DNA of 64,000 bases from Actinomycetota bacterium (GCA_009699575.1 WLNY01000007.1:1-64000); one strand, 5' to 3'; shown: positions 18,566 to 28,777, numbered from the stretch's first letter. Numbers and translations: made by a program. Notes: generated by a model from the sequence alone, not told the origin.

Positions 18566-19273
18566 ATGGGCCTGGAAGATGTGTATGCGCGCAATTTAAG
18601 TCACCGAACTCATCGCGCTGGCTGGTTACGTGCGGCCGTGCTTGGCGCTAATGATGGACTGGTATCAACTGCAAGTCTCATGATCGGTGTGGCAGCAGCC
18701 AATGCCAGCGATTTCCTGATCACAGCCGGACTTGCCGGAATAACAGCTGGCGCAATGTCGATGGCTGTCGGTGAGTATGTATCAGTGCGTTCACAAAACG
18801 ACGTGGAAGATTCTGATCGCCTTTTGGAAATGGAACATCTCGCCATGGACCCAGAAGGCGAACTTTTAGAACTGACTCAAATTTATGTAGACAGGGGGTT
18901 GCCTCCAGAACTAGCCAATCAAGTAGCTGTCGTGATGCATGAAAAGGATGCCCTTGCCGCACATCTTCGCGACGAATTGGGTCAACATCCACATACGAAA
19001 GCACGACCTATGCAAGCTTCCCTTGCCTCAGCAGCAAGTTTTACATTGGGAGGTTTAGTGCCATTTATGGGAGCGTTCGCCCCTTCACTGGGTGCAAAAG
19101 CATGGAGCATCGTTGGATTCACAATTGCGGGCCTGATTCTGACCGGAATCGTGAGCGCTAGGACAGCTGGTTCAGCAGTGCTTCGTCCAACAGTACGAGT
19201 CATTTTTGGGGGATGCGCAGGCATGCTCATCACCGCTGGAATTGGTCAACTTGCTCACGTCAGCGGGTTATAG
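18566..19273 (+). CDS. VIT1/CCC1-family Fe2+/Mn2+ transporter
   Basis: 235 residues. Typical VIT start, with RAAVLGANDGLVSTASLMIG near 25 and GAMSMAVGEYVSVRSQNDVE near 66, followed by a soluble acidic/His-containing segment (about 85-145, the metal-binding region of the family) and three C-terminal hydrophobic helices. Probably moves ferrous iron or manganese across the cytoplasmic membrane by proton antiport; direction and metal cannot be read from sequence. No Shine-Dalgarno; TAGGCT six bases before the ATG. Confidence 0.88.
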   Translation: MGLEDVYARNLSHRTHRAGWLRAAVLGANDGLVSTASLMIGVAAANASDFLITAGLAGITAGAMSMAVGEYVSVRSQNDVEDSDRLLEMEHLAMDPEGELLELTQIYVDRGLPPELANQVAVVMHEKDALAAHLRDELGQHPHTKARPMQASLASAASFTLGGLVPFMGAFAPSLGAKAWSIVGFTIAGLILTGIVSARTAGSAVLRPTVRVIFGGCAGMLITAGIGQLAHVSGL

Positions 19274-19311
19274 AGAAAAATCCCAGCGCTAGGCGTTGCA
19301 AAACCTCGAGT

Positions 19312-19381
19312 GCTACTCTTTGGCCACACGCGTGAGTCAGTGCGTAGGCATTTGTAAGAAGAACGAGCACAGGGCCAAAGA
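19312..19381 (+). promoter_or_regulatory. gltB upstream region: extended -10 and 9-bp inverted repeat
   Basis: In the 141-base gap before gltB, TGCTACTCT (19311-19319) reads as an extended -10 (TGN-TANNNT). TCTTTGGCC (19317-19325) is repeated inverted as GGCCAAAGA at 19373-19381, 47 bases apart. The left arm overlaps the -10, so a protein or loop acting on the repeat could control the promoter. No known nitrogen regulator site was recognised. Confidence 0.35.
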
Positions 19382-19414
19382 TGTCCCGCAACACAAGGAC
19401 ACGAGGAGAAGCCA

Positions 19415-22400
19415 ATGGCGCTGCAATCTAATTTTCCAATTGCACAAGGATTATACGATCCTGCCAATGAGCATGATGCGTGTGGTGTTGCGATGGTTGC
19501 CACTCTTAACAAAATCCCCACTCATGAAATTGTTGAACAAGGTTTACGTGCCCTTCGAAACTTAGAACATCGTGGGGCGTCGGGCGCCGAGCCAGATAGT
19601 GGAGATGGCGCAGGAATACTTATTCGTGTTCCAGATAAATACTTTCAGGAGGTCTGCGAGTTTGACCTACCTACCTCTGGATTTTATGCAGCGGGAATTG
19701 CATTTATTGAAAAAGGCACTGAGGTGCGTGCAGACATTGAAAAGATTGCACGTGAAGAAGGTTTGCGCGTTCTCGGTTGGCGCACGCTCCCAATTAATCC
19801 TTCATCCCTAGGGAAAACAGCGCTATCTGTCATGCCAGATTTCCAACAACTTTTTCTTTCCGGCGAAAATGGTGAAAGTGGAATTGAATTAGATCGACTC
19901 ACATTTTGTCTTCGCAAACGTGCAGAACATGCGCTAGGTGTGTACTTTCCATCACTGTCATCGCAGACAATTGTGTACAAGGGGATGTTAACAACTGGAC
20001 AGCTCGAAGAGTTTTTCCCAGAACTCAGCGATCCAAGAGTTGAATCGCCATTGGCACTTGTCCACTCGCGCTTTTCAACCAACACTTTCCCATCGTGGCC
20101 CCTAGCTCACCCATATCGCTACATTGCTCATAACGGTGAGATTAATACAGTTAAGGGAAATCGAAATTGGATGCGCGCCCGTGAAACCCTTCTCGAAAGC
20201 GATCTGATACCGGGTGACTTACAGCGGCTATTCCCAATCGTTGAAATGTCAGGCAGCGACTCAGCTTCCTTCGATGAAGTACTTGAACTCTTGTACTTGG
20301 GAGGACGATCCTTACCGCATGCAGTTTTGATGATGATTCCCGAAGCCTGGGAAAATAACTCGACGATGTCTCAGAAGCGTCGCGATTTCTATGCCTTTCA
20401 CGCATCACTTATGGAGCCATGGGATGGTCCTGCATGCGTGACCTTTACCGATGGAAATCAAGTCGGCGCGGTTCTTGACCGTAATGGTCTTCGCCCTTCT
20501 CGCTTTTGGGTGACGAAGGATGGTTTCGTTGTTCTTGCCAGCGAAGTCGGAGTCCTAGATATTCCAGCGGATCAAATTGTTCGGAAAGGTCGCTTGCAAC
20601 CTGGAAAAATGTTCCTCGTCGATATCAAAGCAGGTCGAATCATTGAAGATGACGAGATCAAAGATTCGTTGGCAAACAATGCGCCGTATGAGGATTGGCT
20701 TCACGCAGGAATAATCAAACTCGCCGATCTACCGGCGCGCGAACATATTATTTATCCTCACTCGTCCGTCGTGCGTCGTCAACGCGCATTTGGATACACA
20801 GAAGAAGAGTTGCGACTTTTAGTAACTCCGATGGCGAAAAATGGAGCAGAGCCACTTGGTTCAATGGGAAGCGATTCACCTATTGCAGCGTTATCTGAAA
20901 AACCAAGACTGCTCTTTGATTACTTCACTCAACTCTTTGCTCAAGTGACAAATCCACCGCTTGATGCAATTCGTGAAGAACTTGTAACAAGTTTGGGTGG
21001 CTCCCTTGGGCCAGAACATAATTTACTTGATCCAGGACCATCGTCATGTCGTCAAATTTCACTTGCTTTTCCTGTCATCGATAATGATGAACTCGCAAAA
21101 ATTATTCACGTTAACGCCGATGGTGACCATCCAGGTTTGGCCGCTCATGTTGTGCGAGGACTCTTCAGGGTCGCACAAGGTGGTGAAGGGCTTCGCCAAC
21201 GCCTCAATGAAATTACTCAGGAAGTTAGTTCTGCCATAGCCGATGGCGCGCGCATGATTGTTTTATCAGATAGAGATGCAGACGCCGAAGATGCCCCAAT
21301 TCCATCGTTGCTTCTTACTGCCGCAGTTCACCACCACTTAATTCGCGAAAAGACTCGAACAAAAGTAGGGCTTGTTGTTGAAGCAGGAGATGTCCGCGAA
21401 GTTCACCATGTTGCACTCCTAATTGGCTATGGCGCTGCAGCAGTAAATCCTTATTTAGCAATGGAGAGCGCGGAAGACTTAGTGCTTCAGGGAGTTATTA
21501 CAGGAATTACGCCAGAAAAGGCGGTTCGAAATCTCATAAAGAGCTTGGGTAAAGGCGTTCTTAAAGTTATGTCCAAAATGGGTATTTCTACTATCGCTTC
21601 CTACACTGGCGCTCAAGTTTTTGAAGCAATTGGCCTATCTCAAGAAGTCGTTAATGAATTCTTCACTGGTACAACAACTCGATTAGGTGGCATTGGGCTC
21701 GATCTCATTGCAGCCGAAACCATCGCTCGTCACCACCTTGCATATCCAGTTGGTGGCGAAATCCCTGGAACCAAGCGATTGCCCATTGGCGGGGAGTATC
21801 AATGGAGACGCGACGGTGAGCCTCACCTCTTTGACCCAGAAACTGTTTTCACGTTACAGCACTCAACTCGTACAAAGCGTTATGACGTTTTTAAACGCTA
21901 TACAAGCCATATCAATAATCAGAGCAAGCAATTAATGACCCTTCGAGGTCTCTTCGAGTTCAAGGACCACGCCCCCATTTCCATCGATGAAGTTGAACCT
22001 ATCTCTTCGATTCTTACACGTTTTTCAACAGGGGCTATGTCCTATGGATCGATCTCTCAAGAAGCACACGAGACTCTGGCGATAGCTATGAATCGTTTGG
22101 GTGCGAAATCAAATACCGGTGAGGGTGGAGAAGATCCTGATCGATATCAAAAAATGGAGAACGGCGACTCAAAACGTTCGGCGATTAAACAAGTTGCAAG
22201 CGGTCGCTTTGGAGTTACAAGTGATTACCTAGTCAATGCAGATGATATTCAAATCAAAATTGCTCAAGGTGCAAAGCCGGGGGAGGGCGGTCAACTTCCT
22301 GGCAACAAGGTATATCCATGGATTGCGAAGGTTCGTTATTCAACTCCCGGAGTGGGTCTGATCTCTCCGCCACCTCATCACGATATTTACTCAATCGAAG

Positions 22401-23926
22401 ATCTTGCCCAGTTGATTCACGATTTAAAGAATGCTAATAAAAATGCACGCATTCATGTCAAGTTAGTAGCAGAAGTTGGTGTTGGCACCGTCGCTGCTGG
22501 TGTGAGTAAAGCCCATGCTGATGTTGTTTTGATTTCAGGTCATGATGGCGGAACGGGTGCTTCTCCTCTAACATCTCTCAAGCATGCCGGTGCTCCATGG
22601 GAACTGGGCCTTGCCGAAACTCAACAAACCTTGTTGCTCAATGGATTGCGAGATCGCATTGTCGTCCAAACCGATGGTCAATTAAAAACTGGTCGCGATG
22701 TAGTTATTGCCGCACTTCTTGGTGCCGAAGAGTTTGGATTTGCAACTGCGCCTTTGGTTGTTTCTGGATGCGTCATGATGCGTGTCTGCCATTTAGACAC
22801 ATGTCCAGTTGGAGTAGCTACGCAAAACCCAGAACTCAGAAAACGATTTTCTGGGAAACCTGAATTTGTCGAAACCTTCTTTGAATATATTGCAGAAGAG
22901 GTTCGCGAGATTTTGGCCCAACTTGGATTTAGAACACTCCAAGAAGCAATTGGCCATGTTGAGATGCTAGATACCAGAGACGCTGTTAACTACTGGAAGG
23001 CAAGTGGTCTTGATCTCTCACCGCTACTCGTTAGACCAGATGTATCTAGTTCGCTATTTGCCACTCAAAAGCAAGATCACGGATTAGATGCAGCTCTTGA
23101 TAATCAGCTCATTGAATTGGCAGCTCCGGCGCTTGTCGAAAAGAAGAATGTTCGAATCGATCTTCCAGTGAGAAATGTGAACCGTACGGTTGGAACGATG
23201 CTTGGCGCGGAAATCACCCGAACATTTGGTGCGCAAGGATTAGAGGCAAACACAATTGATGTCACCCTGCGAGGGTCTTCAGGGCAATCTCTTGGTGCAT
23301 TTATTCCACGAGGTCTCACTTTGCGTTTATACGGTGATGCCAATGATTATGTTGCCAAAGGAATTTCAGGCGGTCGAGTAATCGTTCGACCGGATGAGAG
23401 GGCATCTTTTACATCACACGAGAATGTCATCGCTGGAAATGTTATTGGGTATGGCGCAACATCTGGCGAGATACTTATCAGAGGTGTTGTTGGAGAAAGG
23501 TTCTGTGTTCGAAATTCCGGCGTTACTGCAGTCGTTGAAGGAATTGGCGATCACGGGTGTGAATACATGACTGGAGGAACAGTTGTTGTATTGGGTCAGA
23601 CTGGCCGCAACTTCGCAGCAGGTATGTCTGGTGGCCGGGCATTTGTTCTTGATCTTGATAGAGATCGAGTAAACGCGGATATGGTTGACGTACTTGCAGT
23701 TCCACTGGACCAACGAGAAATTCTGCGCGCGATAATCACCTCGTTTGAGAGTGAGACAGGGTCTACTGTGGCAAGAGAAATACTGTCCACCTGGGAAACT
23801 TCCCTCGCGCGTATTTCAATGGTGATGCCTCGTGATTATGCGCGCGTACTTGCAGCTATTGAGCGAGCAACGCGGGAAGGGCTACCCGCAGACCAATTTG
23901 TAATGGAGGTGGCAGCACATGGCTGA
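19415..23926 (+). CDS. gltB: Glutamate synthase (NADPH), large subunit
   Basis: Makes two glutamates from glutamine and 2-oxoglutarate, the outlet of ammonium assimilation. 1503 residues, full length. A class-II glutaminase domain begins at C23 ([12 protein letters not shown]) after a short propeptide. The central domain and FMN-binding synthase domain ([11 protein letters not shown], near 870; [10 protein letters not shown]) follow, with the 3Fe-4S cysteines in [15 protein letters not shown] near 1130 and the C-terminal Gly-rich beta-helix ([21 protein letters not shown]). A GAGGAG ribosome site lies six bases before the ATG. gltD overlaps its stop by eight bases. Confidence 0.97.
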   Translation: MALQSNFPIAQGLYDPANEHDACGVAMVATLNKIPTHEIVEQGLRALRNLEHRGASGAEPDSGDGAGILIRVPDKYFQEVCEFDLPTSGFYAAGIAFIEKGTEVRADIEKIAREEGLRVLGWRTLPINPSSLGKTALSVMPDFQQLFLSGENGESGIELDRLTFCLRKRAEHALGVYFPSLSSQTIVYKGMLTTGQLEEFFPELSDPRVESPLALVHSRFSTNTFPSWPLAHPYRYIAHNGEINTVKGNRNWMRARETLLESDLIPGDLQRLFPIVEMSGSDSASFDEVLELLYLGGRSLPHAVLMMIPEAWENNSTMSQKRRDFYAFHASLMEPWDGPACVTFTDGNQVGAVLDRNGLRPSRFWVTKDGFVVLASEVGVLDIPADQIVRKGRLQPGKMFLVDIKAGRIIEDDEIKDSLANNAPYEDWLHAGIIKLADLPAREHIIYPHSSVVRRQRAFGYTEEELRLLVTPMAKNGAEPLGSMGSDSPIAALSEKPRLLFDYFTQLFAQVTNPPLDAIREELVTSLGGSLGPEHNLLDPGPSSCRQISLAFPVIDNDELAKIIHVNADGDHPGLAAHVVRGLFRVAQGGEGLRQRLNEITQEVSSAIADGARMIVLSDRDADAEDAPIPSLLLTAAVHHHLIREKTRTKVGLVVEAGDVREVHHVALLIGYGAAAVNPYLAMESAEDLVLQGVITGITPEKAVRNLIKSLGKGVLKVMSKMGISTIASYTGAQVFEAIGLSQEVVNEFFTGTTTRLGGIGLDLIAAETIARHHLAYPVGGEIPGTKRLPIGGEYQWRRDGEPHLFDPETVFTLQHSTRTKRYDVFKRYTSHINNQSKQLMTLRGLFEFKDHAPISIDEVEPISSILTRFSTGAMSYGSISQEAHETLAIAMNRLGAKSNTGEGGEDPDRYQKMENGDSKRSAIKQVASGRFGVTSDYLVNADDIQIKIAQGAKPGEGGQLPGNKVYPWIAKVRYSTPGVGLISPPPHHDIYSIEDLAQLIHDLKNANKNARIHVKLVAEVGVGTVAAGVSKAHADVVLISGHDGGTGASPLTSLKHAGAPWELGLAETQQTLLLNGLRDRIVVQTDGQLKTGRDVVIAALLGAEEFGFATAPLVVSGCVMMRVCHLDTCPVGVATQNPELRKRFSGKPEFVETFFEYIAEEVREILAQLGFRTLQEAIGHVEMLDTRDAVNYWKASGLDLSPLLVRPDVSSSLFATQKQDHGLDAALDNQLIELAAPALVEKKNVRIDLPVRNVNRTVGTMLGAEITRTFGAQGLEANTIDVTLRGSSGQSLGAFIPRGLTLRLYGDANDYVAKGISGGRVIVRPDERASFTSHENVIAGNVIGYGATSGEILIRGVVGERFCVRNSGVTAVVEGIGDHGCEYMTGGTVVVLGQTGRNFAAGMSGGRAFVLDLDRDRVNADMVDVLAVPLDQREILRAIITSFESETGSTVAREILSTWETSLARISMVMPRDYARVLAAIERATREGLPADQFVMEVAAHG

Positions 23927-25376
23927 TCCAAAAGGATTTTTAACGACACCACGCGAGACACCCACGAGACGTCCTGTAGATGTGCGCATCAAGGACTGGC
24001 ATGAAGTCTATGAACCACAAAGTTTTGAACATCTGCAAAAGCAGGCAGGACGCTGCATGGATTGTGGTATTCCGTTTTGTCATCAAGGTTGTCCGCTTGG
24101 AAATCTAATTCCCGAGTGGAACGATTTAATTTGGCGCGGGGATAAAGATTCGGCAGTCGAGAGATTGCATGCTACAAATAATTTTCCTGAATTTACCGGA
24201 CGCCTATGTCCAGCCCCTTGTGAAACTGCATGCGTCGTGGGCATCAATGCTGACGCTGTAACAATCAAGCAGGTAGAACTTCGCACCATCGAAGAAGCTT
24301 TTGCTGATGGTAATGTCAAAGCACTTGCACCAGATCGCATATCTGGAAAAACTGTTGCAGTAATTGGTTCAGGGCCTGCTGGGCTTGCAGCAGCTCAACA
24401 GCTCACTCGTGCAGGCCATACCGTTGCCGTGTATGAAAGAGCTGAGAAAATTGGCGGCCTGCTTCGTTATGGGATTCCAGAATTTAAGATGGAGAAGCAC
24501 ATTCTTGATCGACGTATCGCGCAAATGGAGAAAGAAGGAACTCGTTTTCGTCCAGGTGTGAAAGTTGGCGAAGAAATTACTGGTTCACAGTTGCGCACGC
24601 GCTATGACGCAGTAGTCCTTGCCGTGGGATCCACGCAATGGAGAGATCTACCGATTCCCGGACGTCAAAGCGTTGGTGTCTACCAAGCGATGGAATATTT
24701 GCCTTGGGGTAACCAAGAAGCCCTAGGAGAAATCACAGAGAGACCCATCAATGTTGAGGGCAAACACGTGGTCATTTTGGGCGGCGGGGATACAGGTGCT
24801 GACTGTCTAGGAACCGCTATTCGTCAAGGCGCAGCTTCTGTGACTCAACTCGAAATTATGCCCCGTCCCAGCGACGAGCGGCCTGCATCTGCACCGTGGC
24901 CTATGTACCCGATGATTTATAGAGTTTCAAGTGCTCATGAAGAAAAAGACAATCGTTTATTTTCTGTCAGCACGGAAGAGTTTTTATCCGATGACAATGG
25001 AAATTTGCGCGCACTTAAAATTGTTGAGACAGAATTTAAAGATGGAAAATTCTCGCCAGTAGAAGGTACCTCTCGTGAGATTCCTGCTGATTTTGCCTTT
25101 CTTGCAATGGGATTCACTGGCCCAGAAAAAAACGTGTTGCTTGACCAATTAGAGGTCACGTTGGATGAACGTGGCAATATAATTCGTGATGATATGTTCC
25201 AGTCTGCAGCAGAAGGAGTATTTGTTGCAGGGGATGCAGGTCGAGGACAATCGCTGATTGTTTGGGCCATAGCCGAAGGAAGAAGTGCTGCTAGTGCGGT
25301 AGATGCGTATCTCACAGGCGAACCATCACAACTTCCCGCACCAATACTTCCGACAGCTCGAGGGCTAATTGTTTAG
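23919..25376 (+). CDS. gltD: Glutamate synthase (NADPH), small subunit
   Basis: FAD flavoprotein delivering NADPH electrons to GltB. 485 residues. Iron-sulfur cysteine motifs lie near the N-terminus ([17 protein letters not shown] and [12 protein letters not shown]), then the FAD Rossmann motif [15 protein letters not shown] near 148, the NADPH site [14 protein letters not shown] near 288, and the C-terminal [22 protein letters not shown] 23919 lies inside the gltB end (ATGGCTGA), implying coupled synthesis of the two subunits. Confidence 0.96.
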   Translation: MADPKGFLTTPRETPTRRPVDVRIKDWHEVYEPQSFEHLQKQAGRCMDCGIPFCHQGCPLGNLIPEWNDLIWRGDKDSAVERLHATNNFPEFTGRLCPAPCETACVVGINADAVTIKQVELRTIEEAFADGNVKALAPDRISGKTVAVIGSGPAGLAAAQQLTRAGHTVAVYERAEKIGGLLRYGIPEFKMEKHILDRRIAQMEKEGTRFRPGVKVGEEITGSQLRTRYDAVVLAVGSTQWRDLPIPGRQSVGVYQAMEYLPWGNQEALGEITERPINVEGKHVVILGGGDTGADCLGTAIRQGAASVTQLEIMPRPSDERPASAPWPMYPMIYRVSSAHEEKDNRLFSVSTEEFLSDDNGNLRALKIVETEFKDGKFSPVEGTSREIPADFAFLAMGFTGPEKNVLLDQLEVTLDERGNIIRDDMFQSAAEGVFVAGDAGRGQSLIVWAIAEGRSAASAVDAYLTGEPSQLPAPILPTARGLIV

Positions 25377-25395
25377 AGAGAATAGGTAAAGAACT

Positions 25396-26835
25396 ATGCG
25401 TCGCGCCAAAATTGTTTGCACAATGGGTCCAGCAGTTGAGTCTCCAGAGAAAGTCCGAGCGCTCATCAAAGCTGGAATGAATATGGCTCGCCTGAATCTC
25501 TCGCACGGTGGCTATCCGGAGCATCAAGAACGTTTAGATCAGGTCCGCGCCGCTGCTAAAGAAGCGGGTGTGCCTGTAGCAATTCTTGTTGATCTTCAAG
25601 GACCAAAGATTCGCTTGGCTCGATTCGCCAACGGTCCACATGATCTTGCACGAGGCGACATTTTTACGATCACAATTGATGATGTAGAAGGCACAAAAGA
25701 TCGAGTCGGCACGACCTATAAGGGCTTGCCTGGAGATTGCAAGCCAGGAGATCGCATTCTCATTGACGACGGAAAAGTAACTGTAGAAGTTACTTCAGTA
25801 ACTAAAACAGATGTTGTAACGAAGGTAATCGAACCCGGAGCAGTGAGTAATAACAAAGGAATCAATCTTCCAGGTGTAGCTGTGTCCGTACCGGCATTGT
25901 CTGAAAAAGATATCGAGGATTTGCGTTGGGGACTTCATGCAGGTGCAGATTTCATCGCCCTATCATTTGTTCGAAGTGCTGATGATCTTAAAGACGTACA
26001 TAAGATAATGGACGAAGAAGGAATCAGAGTTCCGGTTATTGCAAAAATTGAAAAACCACAAGCAGTTGCCAATTTACAGGGAATTGTTGATGCATTCGAT
26101 GGCATCATGGTTGCACGTGGAGACCTTGGAGTTGAATTACCTATCGAGGATGTACCTCTTGTTCAAAAGCATTGCGTGGAGTTAGCACGTGAAGCAGCCA
26201 AACCAGTCATTGTTGCAACACAGATGCTTGATTCAATGATCACGAATTCTCGTCCTACTCGCGCCGAAGCAACGGATTGTGCAAACGCTGTTCTAGATGG
26301 CGCAGATGCACTCATGCTTTCGGGTGAGACAAGTGTCGGAGATTTTGCAATAGAAGCGGTAGAAACAATGGCGCGCATTATTGAAAAAACCGAAGAAGGC
26401 GGCCTCAACCGAATTCTTCCGTTGAAACATTCACCTCGCACAAAAGGTGGCGCAATTACCAAAGCAGCAACGGAAGTCGGCACAACAATGGGATCCAAAT
26501 TTCTCGTGGCATTTACCGCCAGTGGAGATTCTGCAAGGCGTATGGCGCGTTTGCGTTGTTCAATCCCTATCATCGCTCTCACGCCCGATGTCGGTACATA
26601 TAACCGCTTGGCGTTGACCTGGGGAGTAGAGCCGATGATTGCTCCAGTTGTTTCGCACACTGATGAAATGGTCAAGCAAGTTGATTCGATCATGCTCAGC
26701 AGTAAGCGAGCCTCAAAGGGTGAAAACATCATTATCGTTGCCGGTGCACCTCCAGGGCTGCCAGGTTCAACAAATGCGATGCGCGTACATGTAATCGGCG
26801 ATGCTGTCGATGGGCTTGCACCCGCATATAGATAG
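25396..26835 (+). CDS. pyk: Pyruvate kinase
   Basis: Last step of glycolysis, phosphoenolpyruvate plus ADP to pyruvate plus ATP. 479 residues. The N-terminus RRAKIVCTMGPA, the substrate loop MNMARLNLSHG, the catalytic KIEKPQAV lysine near 218 and the metal-binding MVARGDLGVELP near 238 are intact. The C-terminal allosteric domain is present. Starts 19 bases after gltD and may be co-transcribed with it. A 225-residue open frame on the opposite strand within this gene is a shadow. Confidence 0.97.
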   Translation: MRRAKIVCTMGPAVESPEKVRALIKAGMNMARLNLSHGGYPEHQERLDQVRAAAKEAGVPVAILVDLQGPKIRLARFANGPHDLARGDIFTITIDDVEGTKDRVGTTYKGLPGDCKPGDRILIDDGKVTVEVTSVTKTDVVTKVIEPGAVSNNKGINLPGVAVSVPALSEKDIEDLRWGLHAGADFIALSFVRSADDLKDVHKIMDEEGIRVPVIAKIEKPQAVANLQGIVDAFDGIMVARGDLGVELPIEDVPLVQKHCVELAREAAKPVIVATQMLDSMITNSRPTRAEATDCANAVLDGADALMLSGETSVGDFAIEAVETMARIIEKTEEGGLNRILPLKHSPRTKGGAITKAATEVGTTMGSKFLVAFTASGDSARRMARLRCSIPIIALTPDVGTYNRLALTWGVEPMIAPVVSHTDEMVKQVDSIMLSSKRASKGENIIIVAGAPPGLPGSTNAMRVHVIGDAVDGLAPAYR

Positions 26836-26859
26836 CCCACTGAGTCCGCTACTTATATG

Positions 26860-26865
26860 TAGACT
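26860..26865 (+). promoter_or_regulatory. Candidate -10 box for the tRNA
   Basis: TAGACT lies ten bases before the first base of the tRNA, so a transcript from it would begin about four bases ahead of the mature tRNA. The preceding CTAC-TTATAT-GTAG is a small inverted repeat. No clear -35. Confidence 0.35.
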
Positions 26866-26875
26866 GTGCACTCAC

Positions 26876-26948
26876 GCCTCGGTACTCCAACGGTAGAGAG
26901 GGCAGTCTCAAACACTGCATAGTGTCGGTTCGAATCCGACTCGAGGCA
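26876..26948 (+). tRNA. tRNA with CAA anticodon (leucine, UUG codon) but class-I shape
   Basis: A 73-base cloverleaf. Acceptor GCCTCGG pairs with TCGAGGC plus discriminator A73. The D-arm has only a 3-bp stem (CTC/GAG). The anticodon arm GCAGT-CTCAAAC-ACTGC puts CAA at 26909-26911. The variable loop is ATAGT, only five bases, and the T-arm is GTCGG-TTCGAAT-CCGAC. A14, A15-T48, GG18-19, T33 and TTC54-56 are all in place, so it looks functional. Bacterial tRNA-Leu normally has a long variable arm; this one does not, although A73 fits leucine. CCA is not encoded. A start codon follows one base after the 3' end. Confidence 0.8.
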
Positions 26949-26949
26949 C

Positions 26950-27537
26950 ATGAACACAGGACGTATTCGCATACTCGTTGCTGAAGACGAAGCGCTCATC
27001 CGCATGGATCTTGTGGAGATGCTCGAAGAAGCAGGATACGAAGTCGTTGCGCAAGCTACCAACGGTGCCGAAGCAATTGAGTTGGCGAATCAACACAAGC
27101 CAGATTTAGCAATTCTTGACGTAAAGATGCCAGTACTCGATGGAATCTCTGCAGCGCAAGAAATAATAGGAATATCTCCAGTTCTTATGCTCACTGCCTT
27201 TAGTCAAAAAGAACTGATTGATCGTGCACGCGATGCTGGCGTAATGGCATATGTTGTGAAGCCATTTACCATTTCCGATTTAGTCCCAGCCATAGAAATC
27301 GCAATGAGTAGACATACCCAGATGCAATCACTTATTGAAGAAGTGGCTGATTTGCACGAAAGATTGGAAACTCGCAAAATTATTGACCGCGCCAAGGGCA
27401 TTTTGATGGCCGCATTAAATCTCACAGAACCAGAGGCATTTTCCTGGATTCAGCGCGCAGCTATGGATCGACGCCTGAGCATGAAGCAAGTGGCCCAGGC
27501 GGTAATTTCGCCAAGCGCCGTCCCAGATGGTGGTTAG
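26950..27537 (+). CDS. pdtaR: ANTAR-domain response regulator (PdtaR-like)
   Basis: Two-component regulator that acts on RNA, not DNA. 195 residues. The receiver domain (about 1-122) has the acidic pocket AEDEALIRMD, phospho-acceptor D57 (AILDVKMP) and K104 (VVKPF). A coiled linker then leads to an ANTAR RNA-binding domain (LETRKIIDRAKGILMAALN..AFSWIQRAAMDRR..MKQVAQAVI, about 135-185). It closely resembles mycobacterial PdtaR as I remember it. ANTAR proteins bind paired hairpins to prevent termination. No ribosome site: the ATG is two bases after the last tRNA base, so the message probably arises by processing of a tRNA-mRNA transcript. No partner kinase gene is in the window. Confidence 0.92.
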   Translation: MNTGRIRILVAEDEALIRMDLVEMLEEAGYEVVAQATNGAEAIELANQHKPDLAILDVKMPVLDGISAAQEIIGISPVLMLTAFSQKELIDRARDAGVMAYVVKPFTISDLVPAIEIAMSRHTQMQSLIEEVADLHERLETRKIIDRAKGILMAALNLTEPEAFSWIQRAAMDRRLSMKQVAQAVISPSAVPDGG

Positions 27538-27575
27538 ACGTTACATAATCGAAACATCCTGAGCCTAAATCTGGC

Positions 27576-27643
27576 TTGTCTTGTGGCTTATCGGGGGGCT
27601 ACCCTTCACATCTCCCTGTCCCGGGACACAAGAACAGGAAAGG
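27576..27643 (+). promoter_or_regulatory. livK promoter candidate, palindrome and ribosome site
   Basis: TTGTCT (27576-27581) and TACCCT (27600-27605) with an 18-base spacer form a plausible promoter. Just downstream is the perfect 12-base palindrome TGTCCCGGGACA (27617-27628). The ribosome site AGGAAAGG (27636-27643), six bases before ATG 27650, fixes the start. CCTGT (27615-27619) can alternatively pair with ACAGG (27634-27638), which overlaps the ribosome site. Confidence 0.4.
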
Positions 27644-27649
27644 CTTTAC

Positions 27650-28777
27650 ATGACAAAGAATCGTCTTGTCTCGCTCGTAGCTACTGTTGGAATCGTTGCA
27701 GCGTCACTCGTTGCATTCACTCCAGCGGCTAATGCTGCTTGCTCAGGCAAATTAAAGATTGCATACCAAGGTCCATTAACTGGTCCAGAAGCTGCACTCG
27801 GACTCAACGAACTTAATGGTGTTAAGTTCGCTCTTAAGAAGTTTCTTAAGGCAAATCCAAAGGCTAATGTTGATGCAACTGTCTACGAAGTAGACGATCA
27901 AGGAGATCCAGCTGTTGCTGGTCCAATCGCTCCTAAGGTTGCAGCTGAAGAGTGTGTAGTTGCACTCGTTGGTCCTGCTTACTCAGGTGCATCAAAGGTT
28001 TCACTACCTATCTACCTATCTGCAGGTCTTCCAATCATTACACCATCAGCTACAAACCCAACTCTTCCAACATTCGGTAAGGAAATTTTCCACCGCGCAG
28101 TGTTGACAGATGATTACCAGGGTCCAGCAGCAGCACGTTTGATCGTGTCAAAGAACAAGAAGGCTAAAGTTTTCTTGGTTAACGACGCATCAGACTATGC
28201 AGTTGGCCTACAAAAGACAGTTGATATCTCACTTGGTAGCCGCGTTGTAGGAAAAGACGTCACACCAAACGGTACAACTGACTTCACAGCAACAATTGCC
28301 AAGATCAAGCGTTCAAAGGCAACTGCAGTGTTCTACTCAGGTTATTTCTCACAAGCTGCAGTATTTGTAAAGCAGCTCCGTGACTCTGGTTCAAAGATTG
28401 TTTTCGCTTCAGGCGATGGAACTCTTGATAACCAGTTTGTAAAGCTTGCTCGTAAGTCAGCTGAAGGTTCTCTTTTGACAGCCCCAGCAATTCCTTTCGA
28501 GACAGCTTCACCAGCACTTGCTAAGGAAATGGTTGCCGCAGGTTGGACTCCTGGTGTTTACACCACAGAGTCATTCGATGCTGCTAACTTCTTCTTCGAA
28601 GCAATCAAGGCTGGAAACACTGATCGCGCAAGCATCAACAAGTACGTCTCAACTAAGTCATTCAAGGGTCTTTCAAAGACACTTAAGTTTGACGCTGAAG
28701 GTGAAGTATCTGGCGCAGACGTCAATGGCTTCATCATCAAAAAGGGAAAGATCGTACTTCTAGGCGCAATTAAGTAA
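27650..28777 (+). CDS. livK: Branched-chain amino-acid ABC transporter, substrate-binding protein
   Basis: Extracytoplasmic binding protein (type-I periplasmic fold, Leu/Ile/Val or related amino acids). 375 residues from ATG 27650. A signal peptide (MTKNRLVSLVATVGIVAAS, hydrophobic to about 25) ends at ANA-AC. The lone Cys after it lacks a normal lipobox, so it may be released or anchored in an unknown way. Ligand-fold landmarks are YQGPLTGPEAALG, VGPAYSGAS and the hinge region ASGDGTLDNQFV. Lys codons are almost all AAG and Ser mostly TCA, unlike its neighbours, which suggests very high expression. Followed by a strong hairpin before the permease genes. Confidence 0.93.
   Translation: MTKNRLVSLVATVGIVAASLVAFTPAANAACSGKLKIAYQGPLTGPEAALGLNELNGVKFALKKFLKANPKANVDATVYEVDDQGDPAVAGPIAPKVAAEECVVALVGPAYSGASKVSLPIYLSAGLPIITPSATNPTLPTFGKEIFHRAVLTDDYQGPAAARLIVSKNKKAKVFLVNDASDYAVGLQKTVDISLGSRVVGKDVTPNGTTDFTATIAKIKRSKATAVFYSGYFSQAAVFVKQLRDSGSKIVFASGDGTLDNQFVKLARKSAEGSLLTAPAIPFETASPALAKEMVAAGWTPGVYTTESFDAANFFFEAIKAGNTDRASINKYVSTKSFKGLSKTLKFDAEGEVSGADVNGFIIKKGKIVLLGAIK

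Noticed and set aside
26163-26840. 225-residue open frame antisense to pyk
   Set aside because: Lies wholly within the highly conserved pyruvate kinase gene, has no recognisable domain and no ribosome site.
27720-27745. Lipoprotein signal (lipobox) in LivK
   Set aside because: A Cys follows the signal peptide (ANAAC), but the -3 position is Asn and the stretch matches a signal-peptidase-I site (ANA) at least as well.
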